Assembly (NCBI GenBank): GCA_027483795.1 | Contig: JAIXTT010000104.1 | Location: 1 to 64,000 of the forward strand | Source of the DNA: Hyphomicrobiales bacterium | GTDB lineage: Bacteria > Pseudomonadota > Alphaproteobacteria > Rhizobiales > Beijerinckiaceae | Length of the DNA: 64,000 nt | Direction of reading: 5' to 3' | Shown: piece by piece, positions 35,582 through 44,836 of the stretch | Position numbering within the stretch: position 1 is the first letter of the stretch | Layout: every line of letters begins with the position of its first letter | Translations under genes and position numbers: made by a program | The notes under the pieces: model-generated | Told to the model about the DNA's origin: nothing | The model's input: the letters and a program-made list of their open reading frames with translations, nothing else | Database searches by the model: none

Positions 35582-36130
35582 ATGAACGCCGTCACGCGCC
35601 CGAACGTCGCCGCCGAGAGCGAGGCCGAGAAGCGGATGCCCTACAAGCATCCGCAGCCGAAGGAATCGCCGCCGGAAGTCGTGATCCCCGACGCGATCCC
35701 GAAGGACGAGCGCGTCTGGGTGCCGCAGGCCGAGAACGTCTGGTTCCGCCCGCTGCTGCTCTCCGCCTCGCGCGGCTATTGGCAGAACATCCTGCGCGTG
35801 AGGAAGTCGGGCGTGCTGTCGCGCCACCGTCACCCGCAGCCCGTCCACGGCTTCGTGCTGAAGGGCAAGTGGCGTTACCTCGAACATGACTGGGTCGCCA
35901 CCGAAGGCGGCTATGTCTACGAGGCGCCGGGCGAGACGCATACGCTCGTCGTCGACGAGGACGTCGAAGAGATGATGACGCTGTTCCAGGTGAACGGCGC
36001 GATGATCTATGTGGACCCGGACGGCAATGTCCGCGGCTATGAGGACGTCTTCACCAAGATCGACATGTGCCGCAAGCATTACGAGGCCGTGGGCCTCGGC
36101 GCGGATTACGTGGATCAATTCATCCGCTGA
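35582..36130 (+). CDS. Cupin-domain protein, dioxygenase-like
   Basis: 182 residues, no signal. A single cupin barrel: motif 1 as HRHPQPVHGFVLKGKWRY and motif 2 as YVYEAPGETHTL, which supply three His and a Glu for a metal. This resembles the 2,4'-dihydroxyacetophenone dioxygenase/acetylacetone-cleaving cupin group; activity unproven. AAAGGA precedes the ATG. It lies 162 bases after the SDR gene on the same strand and probably acts in the same catabolic route. Confidence 0.8.
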   Translation: MNAVTRPNVAAESEAEKRMPYKHPQPKESPPEVVIPDAIPKDERVWVPQAENVWFRPLLLSASRGYWQNILRVRKSGVLSRHRHPQPVHGFVLKGKWRYLEHDWVATEGGYVYEAPGETHTLVVDEDVEEMMTLFQVNGAMIYVDPDGNVRGYEDVFTKIDMCRKHYEAVGLGADYVDQFIR

Positions 36131-36154
36131 GCGGACGACGGCCCGGGCGGGAGA

Positions 36155-37564
36155 TCATCCCGCCCGCGGTGCGGAGATTCGGGCGAAGGGCCGCGCGCTC
36201 TCGAAGGCCTTCGCCGCCCGCAGCACGAGCGCGTCGGCATTCATCGGCCCCACGATCTGAAGACCCAAGGGCAGCCCGTCGGACGAAAGCCCGCAAGGCA
36301 CCGTCGCGGCGGGCTGACGGGTGATGTTGAAGGGGTAGGTGTAGGGCGTCCACGCCGTCCAGTCCGAACCCAGGCTGCCGTCCGCGGGCGTCTCGTGCCC
36401 GGCCTCGAAGGCCGGGAGCGCGAGGCTCGGCGTGAGCAGCAGGTCGTAGCGGGCGTGGAACTCCGCCATGATGCGGCCGACCTGATTGCTGCCGTAGAGC
36501 AGAGCCTCGGCATAATCCGCGCCCGATACCCGTTCGCCCCGATCGGCGGCGTCGACGAGGCCGGGATCCATCTTCGCCCGCTGTTCGGCCGTGAAGGAAC
36601 GGAGCGCAAGCGCGGCGCCGGCCGACCAGAGCGTCTCCAGCACCGCGGCGGGATCTTCGAAGCCGGGATCGCAGGCCTCCACGACCGCGCCGAGATCCTC
36701 GAAGACGCGCGCGGCGTTCGCGGCGGCGGCTTCCGCCTCGGGATGGAGCGTCTTCACATAGCCGAGCCGGGGCGACCAGGCGATGCGCAGGCCGCGCAGC
36801 GAATCCGTGAGCCCCGTGCGGTAGTCGGGCGGCGGCACGGTCATGGCGGACATGTCGCGCGCGTCGGGCCGGCCGATGATCGACAGCGCGAGCGCCGCAT
36901 CCTCCACCGTCCAGGTCAGCGGGCCGACATGGGCGAGATAGCCCATGGTCGAGACGGGATGGGCCGGGACGCGGCCGTAGCTCGCCTTGATGCCGAAGAC
37001 GCCGCAGAAGGCGGCGGGGATGCGGATCGAGCCCGCCCCGTCCGTGCCGATATGGATCACGCCCAGATTGAGCGCCGCGCAGACCGCGGCTCCCGCCGAG
37101 GAGCCGCCGGGATTGCGGCCGGTGTTCCAGGGATTGCGGGTGATGCCGGAAAGCGGGGAGTCGCCGACGCCCTTCCAGCCGAATTCGGGCATGGTCGTCT
37201 TGCCGAGAAGGATCGCGCCCTCTTCCCGCAGCCGCGCAACGACGGGCGCGTCCTCGGCGGAGGGCGTATCGGGCGTAACGGCCGAGCCGCGACGGTTCGG
37301 CCATCCGGCGACGGCGATGTTGTCCTTGATCGTGGCGGGAACGCCGTCGAGAAGGCCGGAGGCCTCGCCGCGGCTCCACCGGGCTTCGGAGGCCCGGGCG
37401 GCGGCGAGCGCGCCCTCCCGGTCGAGACGCGTGAAGGCGTTCACCGCAGGCTCGAAACGGTCGGCCCGGTCGAGGACGTCGCGTACGACCTCGACGGGAG
37501 AAAGCGCCTTGGAACGATAGAGCCGCCGCAGTGCCGCGCCGTCGAGATCCGCGATGTCCGACAT
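36155..37564 (-). CDS. Amidase signature family amidase
   Basis: 469 residues. Ser-cisSer-Lys triad: Lys in ATIKDN near residue 80, the cis-Ser loop in GGSSAGAA, and the nucleophile Ser in GTDGAGSIRIPA. Hydrolyses amides or acts on carboxamides; GatA is unlikely since gatB/gatC are absent and GatA-specific features were not seen. It is convergent with the cupin gene, so the amidohydrolase, SDR, cupin and amidase genes may all serve one nitrogenous substrate. A hairpin lies directly upstream of its ATG. Confidence 0.9.
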   Translation of the reverse strand: MSDIADLDGAALRRLYRSKALSPVEVVRDVLDRADRFEPAVNAFTRLDREGALAAARASEARWSRGEASGLLDGVPATIKDNIAVAGWPNRRGSAVTPDTPSAEDAPVVARLREEGAILLGKTTMPEFGWKGVGDSPLSGITRNPWNTGRNPGGSSAGAAVCAALNLGVIHIGTDGAGSIRIPAAFCGVFGIKASYGRVPAHPVSTMGYLAHVGPLTWTVEDAALALSIIGRPDARDMSAMTVPPPDYRTGLTDSLRGLRIAWSPRLGYVKTLHPEAEAAAANAARVFEDLGAVVEACDPGFEDPAAVLETLWSAGAALALRSFTAEQRAKMDPGLVDAADRGERVSGADYAEALLYGSNQVGRIMAEFHARYDLLLTPSLALPAFEAGHETPADGSLGSDWTAWTPYTYPFNITRQPAATVPCGLSSDGLPLGLQIVGPMNADALVLRAAKAFESARPFARISAPRAG

Positions 37565-37570
37565 GAGAAA

Positions 37571-37592
37571 GCCCCCGGAGAGATCCGGGGGC
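37571..37592 (-). promoter_or_regulatory. Hairpin at the amidase start, covering its Shine-Dalgarno
   Basis: Perfect nine-base stem GCCCCCGGA / TCCGGGGGC with a four-base loop ends six bases before the amidase ATG. In the amidase mRNA the 3' arm GGGGGC occupies the ribosome-binding position, so the structure could lower translation. It could also be a simple terminator for a plus-strand transcript. Confidence 0.45.
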
Positions 37593-37706
37593 GATCGAAG
37601 CGCAAAGCGCGGGGCGGAGCAAGCGACGGAGGAGGACCCTGTCGATTCCGACGGCTGGGCGCCGGGAGCGCGAGAGACAGTTCCCCTCGCCACGGAGTTT
37701 CCCCGC

Positions 37707-39602
37707 ATGCAACGTCTTCACGACCCGCACCGACCCGAAAGTCGGCGGCCCGCCCCCGGCCTTCCGGTCGACAAGCCCGCGACGCGGCCGCTCGACCACG
37801 CCTTCCGGATCGATCCGGCGCTCGATTTCCTGCCGCGGACCCTGCTTGGACGGAGCGAGGCGCGCCTGATCAGGATGCGTGCCTCCGCCCAAGGCGTCGG
37901 CGCGGACGAAACGGCCGTCGCCGAAGGATATGTCGACGAGAAGCGGTACTATCGCGCCCTTGCGGACCATCTGGGGCTGCCCTTCATCGACCGGCCCGTC
38001 GATCTGGTTCTGCCCGCGGGCCGCGAGGCCTTCAGGGCCGGCGCCGCACCTGCGAAGGACACGCGGACCGGTTTCGTGCTCGCGCCGACCGGACGCGCGC
38101 TGCGCAGCCTTTTGAGCGGAGGCCGCTCGCTCTCGGGCGCGGCCGTCACCACGCCTTCGCTTTTCGCCGAAAGCCTGCTTCGGACGGGCGACCGACGCTT
38201 GGCGATCGGCGCATCGGAGCGGCTCGCGCGTCGCGCCCCGGCCTTGTCGTCGCGGGTCGCGGTCCGCCCCCTCCCCTGCATGATCCTTTTCGGATGCGCG
38301 ATGCTGATCGCCGCGATCGCCTTCGCCGGCCCCGACGACCCGAGAGTCCTGCTGTCCGCGCTTTTGGCCGCATGCTTCGTACCGGGCGCGGTCCTGAAGC
38401 TCGCGGCGGGCGCGGCCGGGGCCTTCCGCACGAAAGAGCCCGCGCCCTTGTCGGACCGCGCGCTTCCCCGGTGGTCCGTGATCGTGGCGCTGCATCGCGA
38501 AGAACGGGTCGTCGAACGCCTCGTGCGATCCCTCCGCGCGCTCGACTATCCGGCCGCCAAGCTCGACGTGCTGTTCGCCGTCGAACGTCACGATGCGGCG
38601 ACGATCCGAGCGCTGCGCGGCACGCGCCTGCCGCCGAACTTCCGGATTCTGATCTGTCCTCCGGGGCTGCCCCGCACCAAGCCGCGCGCCCTGAACATCG
38701 CCTTCGCCTTCTGCCGCGGCGACTACGTCACGGTCTACGACGCGGAGGACGAGCCCGATCCGGGACAATTGCGCGCCGCGGCCTCCGCCTTCGCCTCCGG
38801 GCCGCCGGAACTCGCCTGTCTTCAATCCCGCCTCGCCGTCGACAATGCGGACGACGGGCGGCTCGAGAAATCCTTCGCGCTCGAATATGCGGCGCTGTTC
38901 GACCGCATCGTGCCGGGGCTCGCGCGTTTCGGCCTGCCCGTTCCCCTCGGCGGCACGTCCAACCATTTCCGGCGGCGCGCCTTGGACAAGGTCTTGGCTT
39001 GGGATGCATGGAACGTCACCGAAGACGCCGATCTGGGACTGCGGCTGGCCCGGCTCGGCTTCAAGGTTTCGAGCCTTCGGTCCGACACCTGGGAGGAAGC
39101 ACCCGTCCGGCTCGGGGGCTGGATCAAGCAGCGCAGCCGTTGGCTCAAGGGCTGGATGCAGACGGGCATGGTGCATCTTCGCGATCCGGCGGGACTGATC
39201 CGTCGGATCGGATTCGTCCCGGCGATCGTCGTCGCCGTGCATACGTGGGGGACGGTCTTCGCCGCTCTCTTCGCCCCGTTGGCCGCCTTCGCGGCGGTGC
39301 GGCACGCGGCGGCGGTCTGGTCCGCCGGAAGGGGGGTCGACGCGGCGACGCTCTATTTCGGCGTGATCGCTCTGCTCGGCGTGATCGCCTATCTCGTCCC
39401 CGTCCTGCTCGCGGCCCGCGACCGGGGCCTCGCGATCACGCCGGGCGATCTCGCCTTCATGCCGATCCACCTCCTGCTCGTGTGTGCGGCGGCGTGGTTC
39501 GCGTTGGCGGAGCTCGTGCGCGCGCCGTCCCATTGGCACAAGACGGACCATGGCTTCGCGCTCCGGCGTCGCAGGACCGGCGAAGAAATTTCACATGTTT
39601 GA
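37707..39602 (+). CDS. Membrane GT2 glycosyltransferase with N-terminal GspE-N-like domain
   Basis: 631 residues from the ATG at 37707 (GGAG nine bases upstream); the open frame extends upstream to 37554 but would overlap the divergent amidase start. Residues about 45-105 resemble the MshEN/GspE N-terminal domain (LLGRSEARL, ALADHLGLPFID). Two membrane helices follow near 190-235, then the GT2 domain: SVIVALHREERVVERLV near 257, acidic YDAEDEPDP near 344, GGTSNHFRR, TEDADLGLR near 437 and QRSRWLKGWMQT near 474. Three or four more helices end the protein. These are the D,D,D,QxxRW signatures of processive transferases. Likely polysaccharide synthesis at the inner membrane, with the N-domain as a possible c-di-GMP sensor. 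Confidence 0.9.
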   Translation: MQRLHDPHRPESRRPAPGLPVDKPATRPLDHAFRIDPALDFLPRTLLGRSEARLIRMRASAQGVGADETAVAEGYVDEKRYYRALADHLGLPFIDRPVDLVLPAGREAFRAGAAPAKDTRTGFVLAPTGRALRSLLSGGRSLSGAAVTTPSLFAESLLRTGDRRLAIGASERLARRAPALSSRVAVRPLPCMILFGCAMLIAAIAFAGPDDPRVLLSALLAACFVPGAVLKLAAGAAGAFRTKEPAPLSDRALPRWSVIVALHREERVVERLVRSLRALDYPAAKLDVLFAVERHDAATIRALRGTRLPPNFRILICPPGLPRTKPRALNIAFAFCRGDYVTVYDAEDEPDPGQLRAAASAFASGPPELACLQSRLAVDNADDGRLEKSFALEYAALFDRIVPGLARFGLPVPLGGTSNHFRRRALDKVLAWDAWNVTEDADLGLRLARLGFKVSSLRSDTWEEAPVRLGGWIKQRSRWLKGWMQTGMVHLRDPAGLIRRIGFVPAIVVAVHTWGTVFAALFAPLAAFAAVRHAAAVWSAGRGVDAATLYFGVIALLGVIAYLVPVLLAARDRGLAITPGDLAFMPIHLLLVCAAAWFALAELVRAPSHWHKTDHGFALRRRRTGEEISHV

Positions 39603-39692
39603 CTTGTCGAGGCTCGGCGTCGTTCAATCTTGGTCATCGATCGGGTCCGCTCGGAGGGAGACGGGCCGCGTGGTGCCGAGGAGAGAACGAGC

Positions 39693-41267
39693 ATGACGAT
39701 CTCACGTCGCGAACTGCTGGCCGGGACGGCCGCCGTCGCCGCCGCCGCCGGGATGCCCGGAGCCGCTTCCGCCCAAGCGAAGCGGAACGTGCTGAAGGTG
39801 GTGCCGCACGCGAATCTTCAGGTGATCGATCCGATCTGGACGACGGGCTATATCAGCCGCAACCACGGCTACATGATCTACGACACGCTGTTCGCGCTCG
39901 ACGACGGGTTGAAGCCGCGCCCGCAGATGGCCGAAAGCGTCGAGATCTCCTCCGACAACACGAAATACACGATCCGCCTGCGCGACGGCCTCGCCTGGCA
40001 CGACGGCACCGCGGTGACCGCCGAGGACTGCGTCGCCTCGCTGGGCCGTTGGGGCAAGCGCGACGGCATGGGCCAGCGTCTGATGGCCGTGACGGACAAG
40101 CTGGAAGCGGACGGCGCGAAGACCATCGTGCTGACGCTGAAGCGTCCCTACGGCGTGGTGCTGGACTCGATCGGCAAGATCTCCTCCAACGTGGCCTTCA
40201 TGATGCCGAAGCGCGTGGCCGACACGCCCGCCGACCGGCAGATCGAGGACACGACGGGTTCCGGACCCTTCATGTTCAACCGGGCGAACTGGAAGCCGGG
40301 CAATCTCGCCGTCTATGAGAAGTTCAAGGCCTATGTGCCCCGCAAGGAGCCCGTGAGCGCCGCCGCGGGCGGCAAGATCGCCAAGGTGGACCGCGTCGAG
40401 TGGTACACGATGGACGCCAACACCGCGATGAACGCGCTGATGGCGGGCGAAATCGACTATTGGGAGCAGGTCACGCCGGACCTGATCGAGGTTCTCAAGC
40501 GCGCGCCGGGCGTGAAGGTCGAAAATCTCGACCCGACCGGGAACATGGGCTGGGCGCGCTTCAACCATATGGTCGCGCCGACCAACAATCCCCTCGTCCG
40601 CCGCGCGATCATGAAGGCGATCAGTCAGGAAGAAGTCCTCAAGACCGCCATCGGCAATCCGGAATATTACAAGGTCTGCAAGTCGATCTATCCCTGCGGG
40701 ACGCCGCTCGAGTCCTCGTCGGGCTTCTTCGACTACAATCAGGCCGAAGCCCGCACGCTGCTGCAGCAGTCGGGCTACAAGGGCGAGGAATTCGTCATCC
40801 TCCAGCCGACGGACCACCCCGTCCTCAACCCGTTCTCGCAGGTGATCGCGGAGAAGCTGCGGGCCATCGGCATCAATGTGAAGCTGCAGGCGATGGACTG
40901 GTCGACGGTTCTCCAGCGCCGCGCCTCCAAGGAGACGACCGACAAGGGCGGCTGGAACATGTTCTGCACCTGGTGGATCGGCGGCGACACCGTCAATCCG
41001 CTCACGGGCGTCGGCTTCGGCGCGACGGGCGAGCGCGGCTGGTTCGGCTGGGCGCAGGACGACGAAGCGGTGAAGCTTCAGGACGCCTATGCGAACGCCG
41101 CGAATGCGGACGAGGCCAAGAAGATCGCCCACGCCTTCCAGGCGCGGCTCTACGAGATCGGCCACTACGTCAATCTCGGTCAGTTCTTCGTGCCCGTGGG
41201 CTATCGCGACAATGTGAAGGGCATGATCCGCTCGCCCGTCCAGTTCTTCTGGAACATGGAAGCCTGA
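39693..41267 (+). CDS. ABC transporter substrate-binding protein (peptide/opine class)
   Basis: 524 residues, SBP family 5. Signal MTISRRELLAGTAAVAAAAG has a twin-arginine-like SRRELL. Seen: LRDGLAWHDGTAVTAEDCVASLGRW, the class signature, and AIMKAISQEEVLKT. This class binds peptides, opines, nickel or, in alphaproteobacteria, sugars and sugar acids. GAGGAG sits eight bases before the ATG. First gene of an importer operon running to at least 44805, with sugar-acid enzymes after it. A hairpin follows its stop. Confidence 0.93.
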   Translation: MTISRRELLAGTAAVAAAAGMPGAASAQAKRNVLKVVPHANLQVIDPIWTTGYISRNHGYMIYDTLFALDDGLKPRPQMAESVEISSDNTKYTIRLRDGLAWHDGTAVTAEDCVASLGRWGKRDGMGQRLMAVTDKLEADGAKTIVLTLKRPYGVVLDSIGKISSNVAFMMPKRVADTPADRQIEDTTGSGPFMFNRANWKPGNLAVYEKFKAYVPRKEPVSAAAGGKIAKVDRVEWYTMDANTAMNALMAGEIDYWEQVTPDLIEVLKRAPGVKVENLDPTGNMGWARFNHMVAPTNNPLVRRAIMKAISQEEVLKTAIGNPEYYKVCKSIYPCGTPLESSSGFFDYNQAEARTLLQQSGYKGEEFVILQPTDHPVLNPFSQVIAEKLRAIGINVKLQAMDWSTVLQRRASKETTDKGGWNMFCTWWIGGDTVNPLTGVGFGATGERGWFGWAQDDEAVKLQDAYANAANADEAKKIAHAFQARLYEIGHYVNLGQFFVPVGYRDNVKGMIRSPVQFFWNMEA

Positions 41268-41285
41268 CGCACGGCTTCCTCCGGC

Positions 41286-41310
41286 GGGCGGGCGCTTGCG
41301 GCGTCCGCCC
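41286..41310 (+). promoter_or_regulatory. Intra-operon hairpin after the SBP gene
   Basis: Ten-base stem GGGCGGGCGC / GCGTCCGCCC with one G-T pair and a TTGCG loop, 18 bases after the SBP stop, without a T tract. Such hairpins between a binding-protein gene and its permeases usually protect the upstream mRNA or cause partial termination, giving excess binding protein. Confidence 0.55.
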
Positions 41311-41364
41311 GACGCCGCCCGCCTTCCGGCACGACCGCCGACCTTCACGGATTCGACGGCCCCC

Positions 41365-42306
41365 ATGTGGTTCTTCGTTCTCAAACGCGCCGCCTCCACG
41401 CTGCCCGTGATGCTCGTGGTGGCGCTCGTCGTCTTCCTGATGCTGCGCCTGACCCCCGGCGATCCGGCGGTGGTCATCGCGGGCGATCAGGCCACCGCGG
41501 AGCAGATCGCGCGCATCCGCGCGACCCTCGGCCTCGACCTGCCGCTGCACGTGCAGTTCCTGACCTGGATGGGCCAGATCCTGAAGGGCGATCTCGGCGT
41601 GTCGATCTTCTCCAACCTGCCCGTGACGACGCTGATCGGGCAGCGGCTGGAGCCGACCCTGGTGCTGACGGCGACCACCATCGTCTTTTCCGTCCTCGTC
41701 GCGGTTCCGCTCGGCGTGCTGGCCGCCTGGAAGGCGGGCGGATGGGTCGACCGGCTCGTGATGGTCTTCTCGGTCGTGGGCTTCTCCTTCCCGGTCTTCG
41801 TGCTGGGCTATCTGCTGATCTACAAGTTCAGCCTCGACCTGAAATGGCTGCCGACGCAGGGCTATCGAAGCCCCTTCACGGACTTCCAAGGCTTCCTGCG
41901 GACGATCACGCTGCCCACGATCACGCTCGGCGCGATCTATGTGGCGCTGGTCACCCGCATCACGCGGGCGAGCGTGCTCGAAGTGCTGGGCGAGGATTAC
42001 ATCCGTACCGCCCGCGCCAAGGGGCAGAACGAGCGCAAGGTTCTGTTCCGCCATGCGCTGAAGAACGCCGCCGTGCCGATCGCGACCGTCATCGGCATCG
42101 GCGTCGCGCTGCTGATCGGCGGGGCGGTGGTCACCGAGACGGTGTTCAACATTCCGGGCCTCGGTCGGCTCGTCGTCGACGCGATCCTGCGGCGCGACTA
42201 TCCGGTCATCCAAGGCCTGATCCTCGTCTTCTCCTTCACCTACATCCTGATCAACATGCTGATCGACGTCGCCTATACGGTGCTCGATCCGAGGATCCGC
42301 TATTGA
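41365..42306 (+). CDS. ABC transporter permease (DppB type)
   Basis: 313 residues, six helices. Seen: the N-terminal LRLTPGDPA followed by the loop to LGLDLPLHVQFLTWMG, typical of DppB/OppB, and the EAA loop EVLGEDYIRTARAKGQNERKVLF. Forms the channel with the next permease. The stop overlaps the next start as TTGA. Confidence 0.95.
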   Translation: MWFFVLKRAASTLPVMLVVALVVFLMLRLTPGDPAVVIAGDQATAEQIARIRATLGLDLPLHVQFLTWMGQILKGDLGVSIFSNLPVTTLIGQRLEPTLVLTATTIVFSVLVAVPLGVLAAWKAGGWVDRLVMVFSVVGFSFPVFVLGYLLIYKFSLDLKWLPTQGYRSPFTDFQGFLRTITLPTITLGAIYVALVTRITRASVLEVLGEDYIRTARAKGQNERKVLFRHALKNAAVPIATVIGIGVALLIGGAVVTETVFNIPGLGRLVVDAILRRDYPVIQGLILVFSFTYILINMLIDVAYTVLDPRIRY

Positions 42307-43172
42307 GCGCCGCCGACACCGTTCCCGCGCCGCGGCGCACGGGCGCGCTCGCCGCCTTCGTGCTGCGCCGGCCCTTCGCGGCCGTTGCGGCGCTCATCCT
42401 GATCGCCATCGTGGCGGCCGCCGTCCTCGCCCCGTGGCTCGGCACGGTCGATCCGCGCAAGCTGAACGTGCTGCCGCGCATGCGTCCGCCGTCCGAGACG
42501 GCGTGGTTCGGCTCCGACCAGTTCGGCCGCGACCTCTATACCCGCGTCGTCTACGGCGCGCGGGTGTCGTTGATCGTGGGCTTCACGGTCGCGCTGCTCA
42601 GCGTCTCGATCGGCCTTTTCATCGGCCTCGTTTCGGGCTATCTGCGCCGGCTCGACGCGGTGGTGATGCGCATCATGGACGGGCTGATGTCGATCCCCGG
42701 CATCCTGCTCGCCATCGGCCTCGTCGCCGTCTCCGGCGCGAGCATGAAGACGGTGATCATCGCGATCACGATCCCCGAGATCCCCCGCGTCGTCCGCCTC
42801 GTGCGCGCCGTCGTGCTCAGCGTGCGCGAGGAACCCTATGTGGAGGCGGCGATCTCGGTCGGGACGCGCCTGCCGCTGATTCTCGTGCGCCACATTCTGC
42901 CGAACTGCATCCCGCCGCTGATCGTGCAGGCGACCTATGTCGCGGCCTCCGCGATGCTGACCGAGGCGCTGCTGTCCTTCCTCGGGGCGGGCACGCCGCC
43001 CGAGATCCCGAGCTGGGGCAACATGATGGCCGAGGGCCGGATCTTCTTCCCCATCGCGCCGTGGATCGTGCTGATCCCCGGCTGCGCGCTGGCCCTGACG
43101 ATCCTCTCCGTCAACGTGCTGGGCGACGGTCTTCGCGACCGCCTCGACCCCAAGATCGCGAAACGGATGTGA
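42303..43172 (+). CDS. ABC transporter permease (DppC type)
   Basis: 289 residues from a TTG at 42303 that overlaps the dppB-type stop. The N-terminal helix follows RTGALAAFVLRRPFA; then HFG-type segment FGSDQFGRDLYTRVVYGAR, the hallmark of DppC, and the EAA loop EEPYVEAAISVGTRLPLIL. C-terminal NVLGDGLRDRLDP is conserved in the family. No in-frame ATG or GTG fits the usual start, supporting TTG. Confidence 0.94.
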   Translation: MSAADTVPAPRRTGALAAFVLRRPFAAVAALILIAIVAAAVLAPWLGTVDPRKLNVLPRMRPPSETAWFGSDQFGRDLYTRVVYGARVSLIVGFTVALLSVSIGLFIGLVSGYLRRLDAVVMRIMDGLMSIPGILLAIGLVAVSGASMKTVIIAITIPEIPRVVRLVRAVVLSVREEPYVEAAISVGTRLPLILVRHILPNCIPPLIVQATYVAASAMLTEALLSFLGAGTPPEIPSWGNMMAEGRIFFPIAPWIVLIPGCALALTILSVNVLGDGLRDRLDPKIAKRM

Positions 43173-43176
43173 CGCC

Positions 43177-44805
43177 GTGACCGCTCCCGTGCTTTCCGTC
43201 GAAAACCTCACCGTGCGCCTGCCCGCGGGCGGCGACCGGGCGAATGCGGTGACCGACCTCTCGCTCACGGTCGCGCCGGGCGAGATCGTCTGCGTGGTCG
43301 GCGAATCCGGCTCCGGCAAGTCGGTGACGGCCCATTCCGTCATGGGCCTCCTGCCCAAGGGCCAGCTGACCCCCTCCTCCGGCCGCATCCTGCTGGAGGG
43401 CGAGGACGTGCTCGCCGCCTCGCCCGCACGGCTGCGCGACCTGCGCGGCACGCGCATGGCGATGATCTTTCAGGAGCCGATGACGGCGCTGAACCCGGTG
43501 CTGAAGGTCGGCGACCAGATCGACGAGGTGCTGCGCATCCACACCCCCATGAGCGCCGCCGAACGGCGCGCGCGGGTGCTGGAGATCATGGACGCGGTCC
43601 GCCTGCCCGATCCCGCCCGCATGATCGACGCCTATCCGCATCAGCTTTCGGGCGGCCAGCGGCAGCGCATCATGATCGCGCAGGCGCTCGTCCTCGACCC
43701 GGCCCTGCTGATCGCCGACGAGCCGACGACCGCGCTCGACGTCACCACGCAGGCGCAGATCCTGAAGCTCGTCGCCGAGATGCAGACGCGGCGGAACACC
43801 GGCGTGCTGTTCATCACGCATGATTTCGGCGTCGTCGCCGAGATCGCCGACCGCGTCGTCGTCATGCAGCACGGCCGCGTGGTCGAGCAGGGCGACCGCG
43901 AGACGGTGCTCAGGGAACCGCGCGAGGCCTATACCAAGATGCTCATCGCCTCCGTGCCGAGCATCACGCCGCCCGAGCGCCCGCCCGTCTCGGGACCGAT
44001 CGTGCTGGAAACCGACAAGCTCTCGAAGACCTACGGAAGCACGGGATTCTTCGCCGGAAAGGGCCGCGTCGTGAAGGCGGCGGCCGACGTCGATCTCCGG
44101 CTCCGCCGCGGCGAGACGTTGGGCGTGGTGGGGGAATCGGGATCGGGCAAGTCGACGGTCGCGCGCTGCATCGCCCGGCTGATCGATCCTTCGGCGGGGG
44201 CGATCCGCCTCTCGGGCGTCGACATCGCGACGATGCCGGAGCGCGAATTGCGCCCGCATCGGCGCAATGTGCAGGTCGTCTTCCAAGACCCCTATCGCTC
44301 GCTCAACCCGCGCCGGACGGTCGGGGACTCGATCATCGAAGGCCCGACGAATTTCGGTCTCTCGAAGACGGATGCGCTCGCCCGCGCGCGCGACCTGATG
44401 GGCCTCGTCGGTCTCTCGCCCGATGCGCTCGACCGCTATCCCCATCAGTTTTCGGGCGGGCAGCGTCAACGCATCTGCATCGCGCGCGCGCTCGCCATGG
44501 AGCCGCAGCTGCTGATCGCGGACGAGGCCGTCTCCGCGCTCGACGTGTCCGTTCAGGCGCAGGTACTGCGTCTTCTCGACGACGTCAGGAAACGCTTCGA
44601 CCTCGCGGTGCTGTTCATCACGCATGATCTTCGCGTCGCCGCGCAGGTCTGCGACCGGATCATGGTGATGCAGAACGGCTCGGTCGTGGAAGAGGGGGCG
44701 ACGCGGGACGTATTCGCCGCGCCGAAACACCCCTATACAAAAGCCTTGTTCGAGGCCGCCCCGGGACGCGAATTCGGTTCGCGCCTCACCGCCGACCTCG
44801 ACTGA
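43177..44805 (+). CDS. Fused double ABC ATPase (DppD-DppF type)
   Basis: 542 residues from a GTG at 43177, four bases after the permease stop. Two complete ATPase domains. The first (about 1-265) has GESGSGKSV, LSGGQRQRIMIAQ and the Walker B LLIADEPTTALDV. The second (about 275-540) has GESGSGKST, FSGGQRQRICIAR and LLIADEAVSALDV. This replaces the two separate subunits of most peptide importers (compare YejF). The ATPase sits on the inner face of the membrane with the two permeases. Confidence 0.96.
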   Translation: MTAPVLSVENLTVRLPAGGDRANAVTDLSLTVAPGEIVCVVGESGSGKSVTAHSVMGLLPKGQLTPSSGRILLEGEDVLAASPARLRDLRGTRMAMIFQEPMTALNPVLKVGDQIDEVLRIHTPMSAAERRARVLEIMDAVRLPDPARMIDAYPHQLSGGQRQRIMIAQALVLDPALLIADEPTTALDVTTQAQILKLVAEMQTRRNTGVLFITHDFGVVAEIADRVVVMQHGRVVEQGDRETVLREPREAYTKMLIASVPSITPPERPPVSGPIVLETDKLSKTYGSTGFFAGKGRVVKAAADVDLRLRRGETLGVVGESGSGKSTVARCIARLIDPSAGAIRLSGVDIATMPERELRPHRRNVQVVFQDPYRSLNPRRTVGDSIIEGPTNFGLSKTDALARARDLMGLVGLSPDALDRYPHQFSGGQRQRICIARALAMEPQLLIADEAVSALDVSVQAQVLRLLDDVRKRFDLAVLFITHDLRVAAQVCDRIMVMQNGSVVEEGATRDVFAAPKHPYTKALFEAAPGREFGSRLTADLD

Positions 44806-44836
44806 AATCGACCAAGAAAAGCAAGCGAGGAAGCGC

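Noticed and set aside
37554-37706. Longer N-terminus for the GT2 glycosyltransferase
   Set aside because: Would overlap the divergent amidase start and is low-complexity; the ATG at 37707 has a GGAG.
36120-39551. 1143-codon open frame on the minus strand spanning the amidase and GT2 genes
   Set aside because: Low-complexity Arg/Gly/Ala translation, no motifs; both genes it covers have clear family signatures in other frames.
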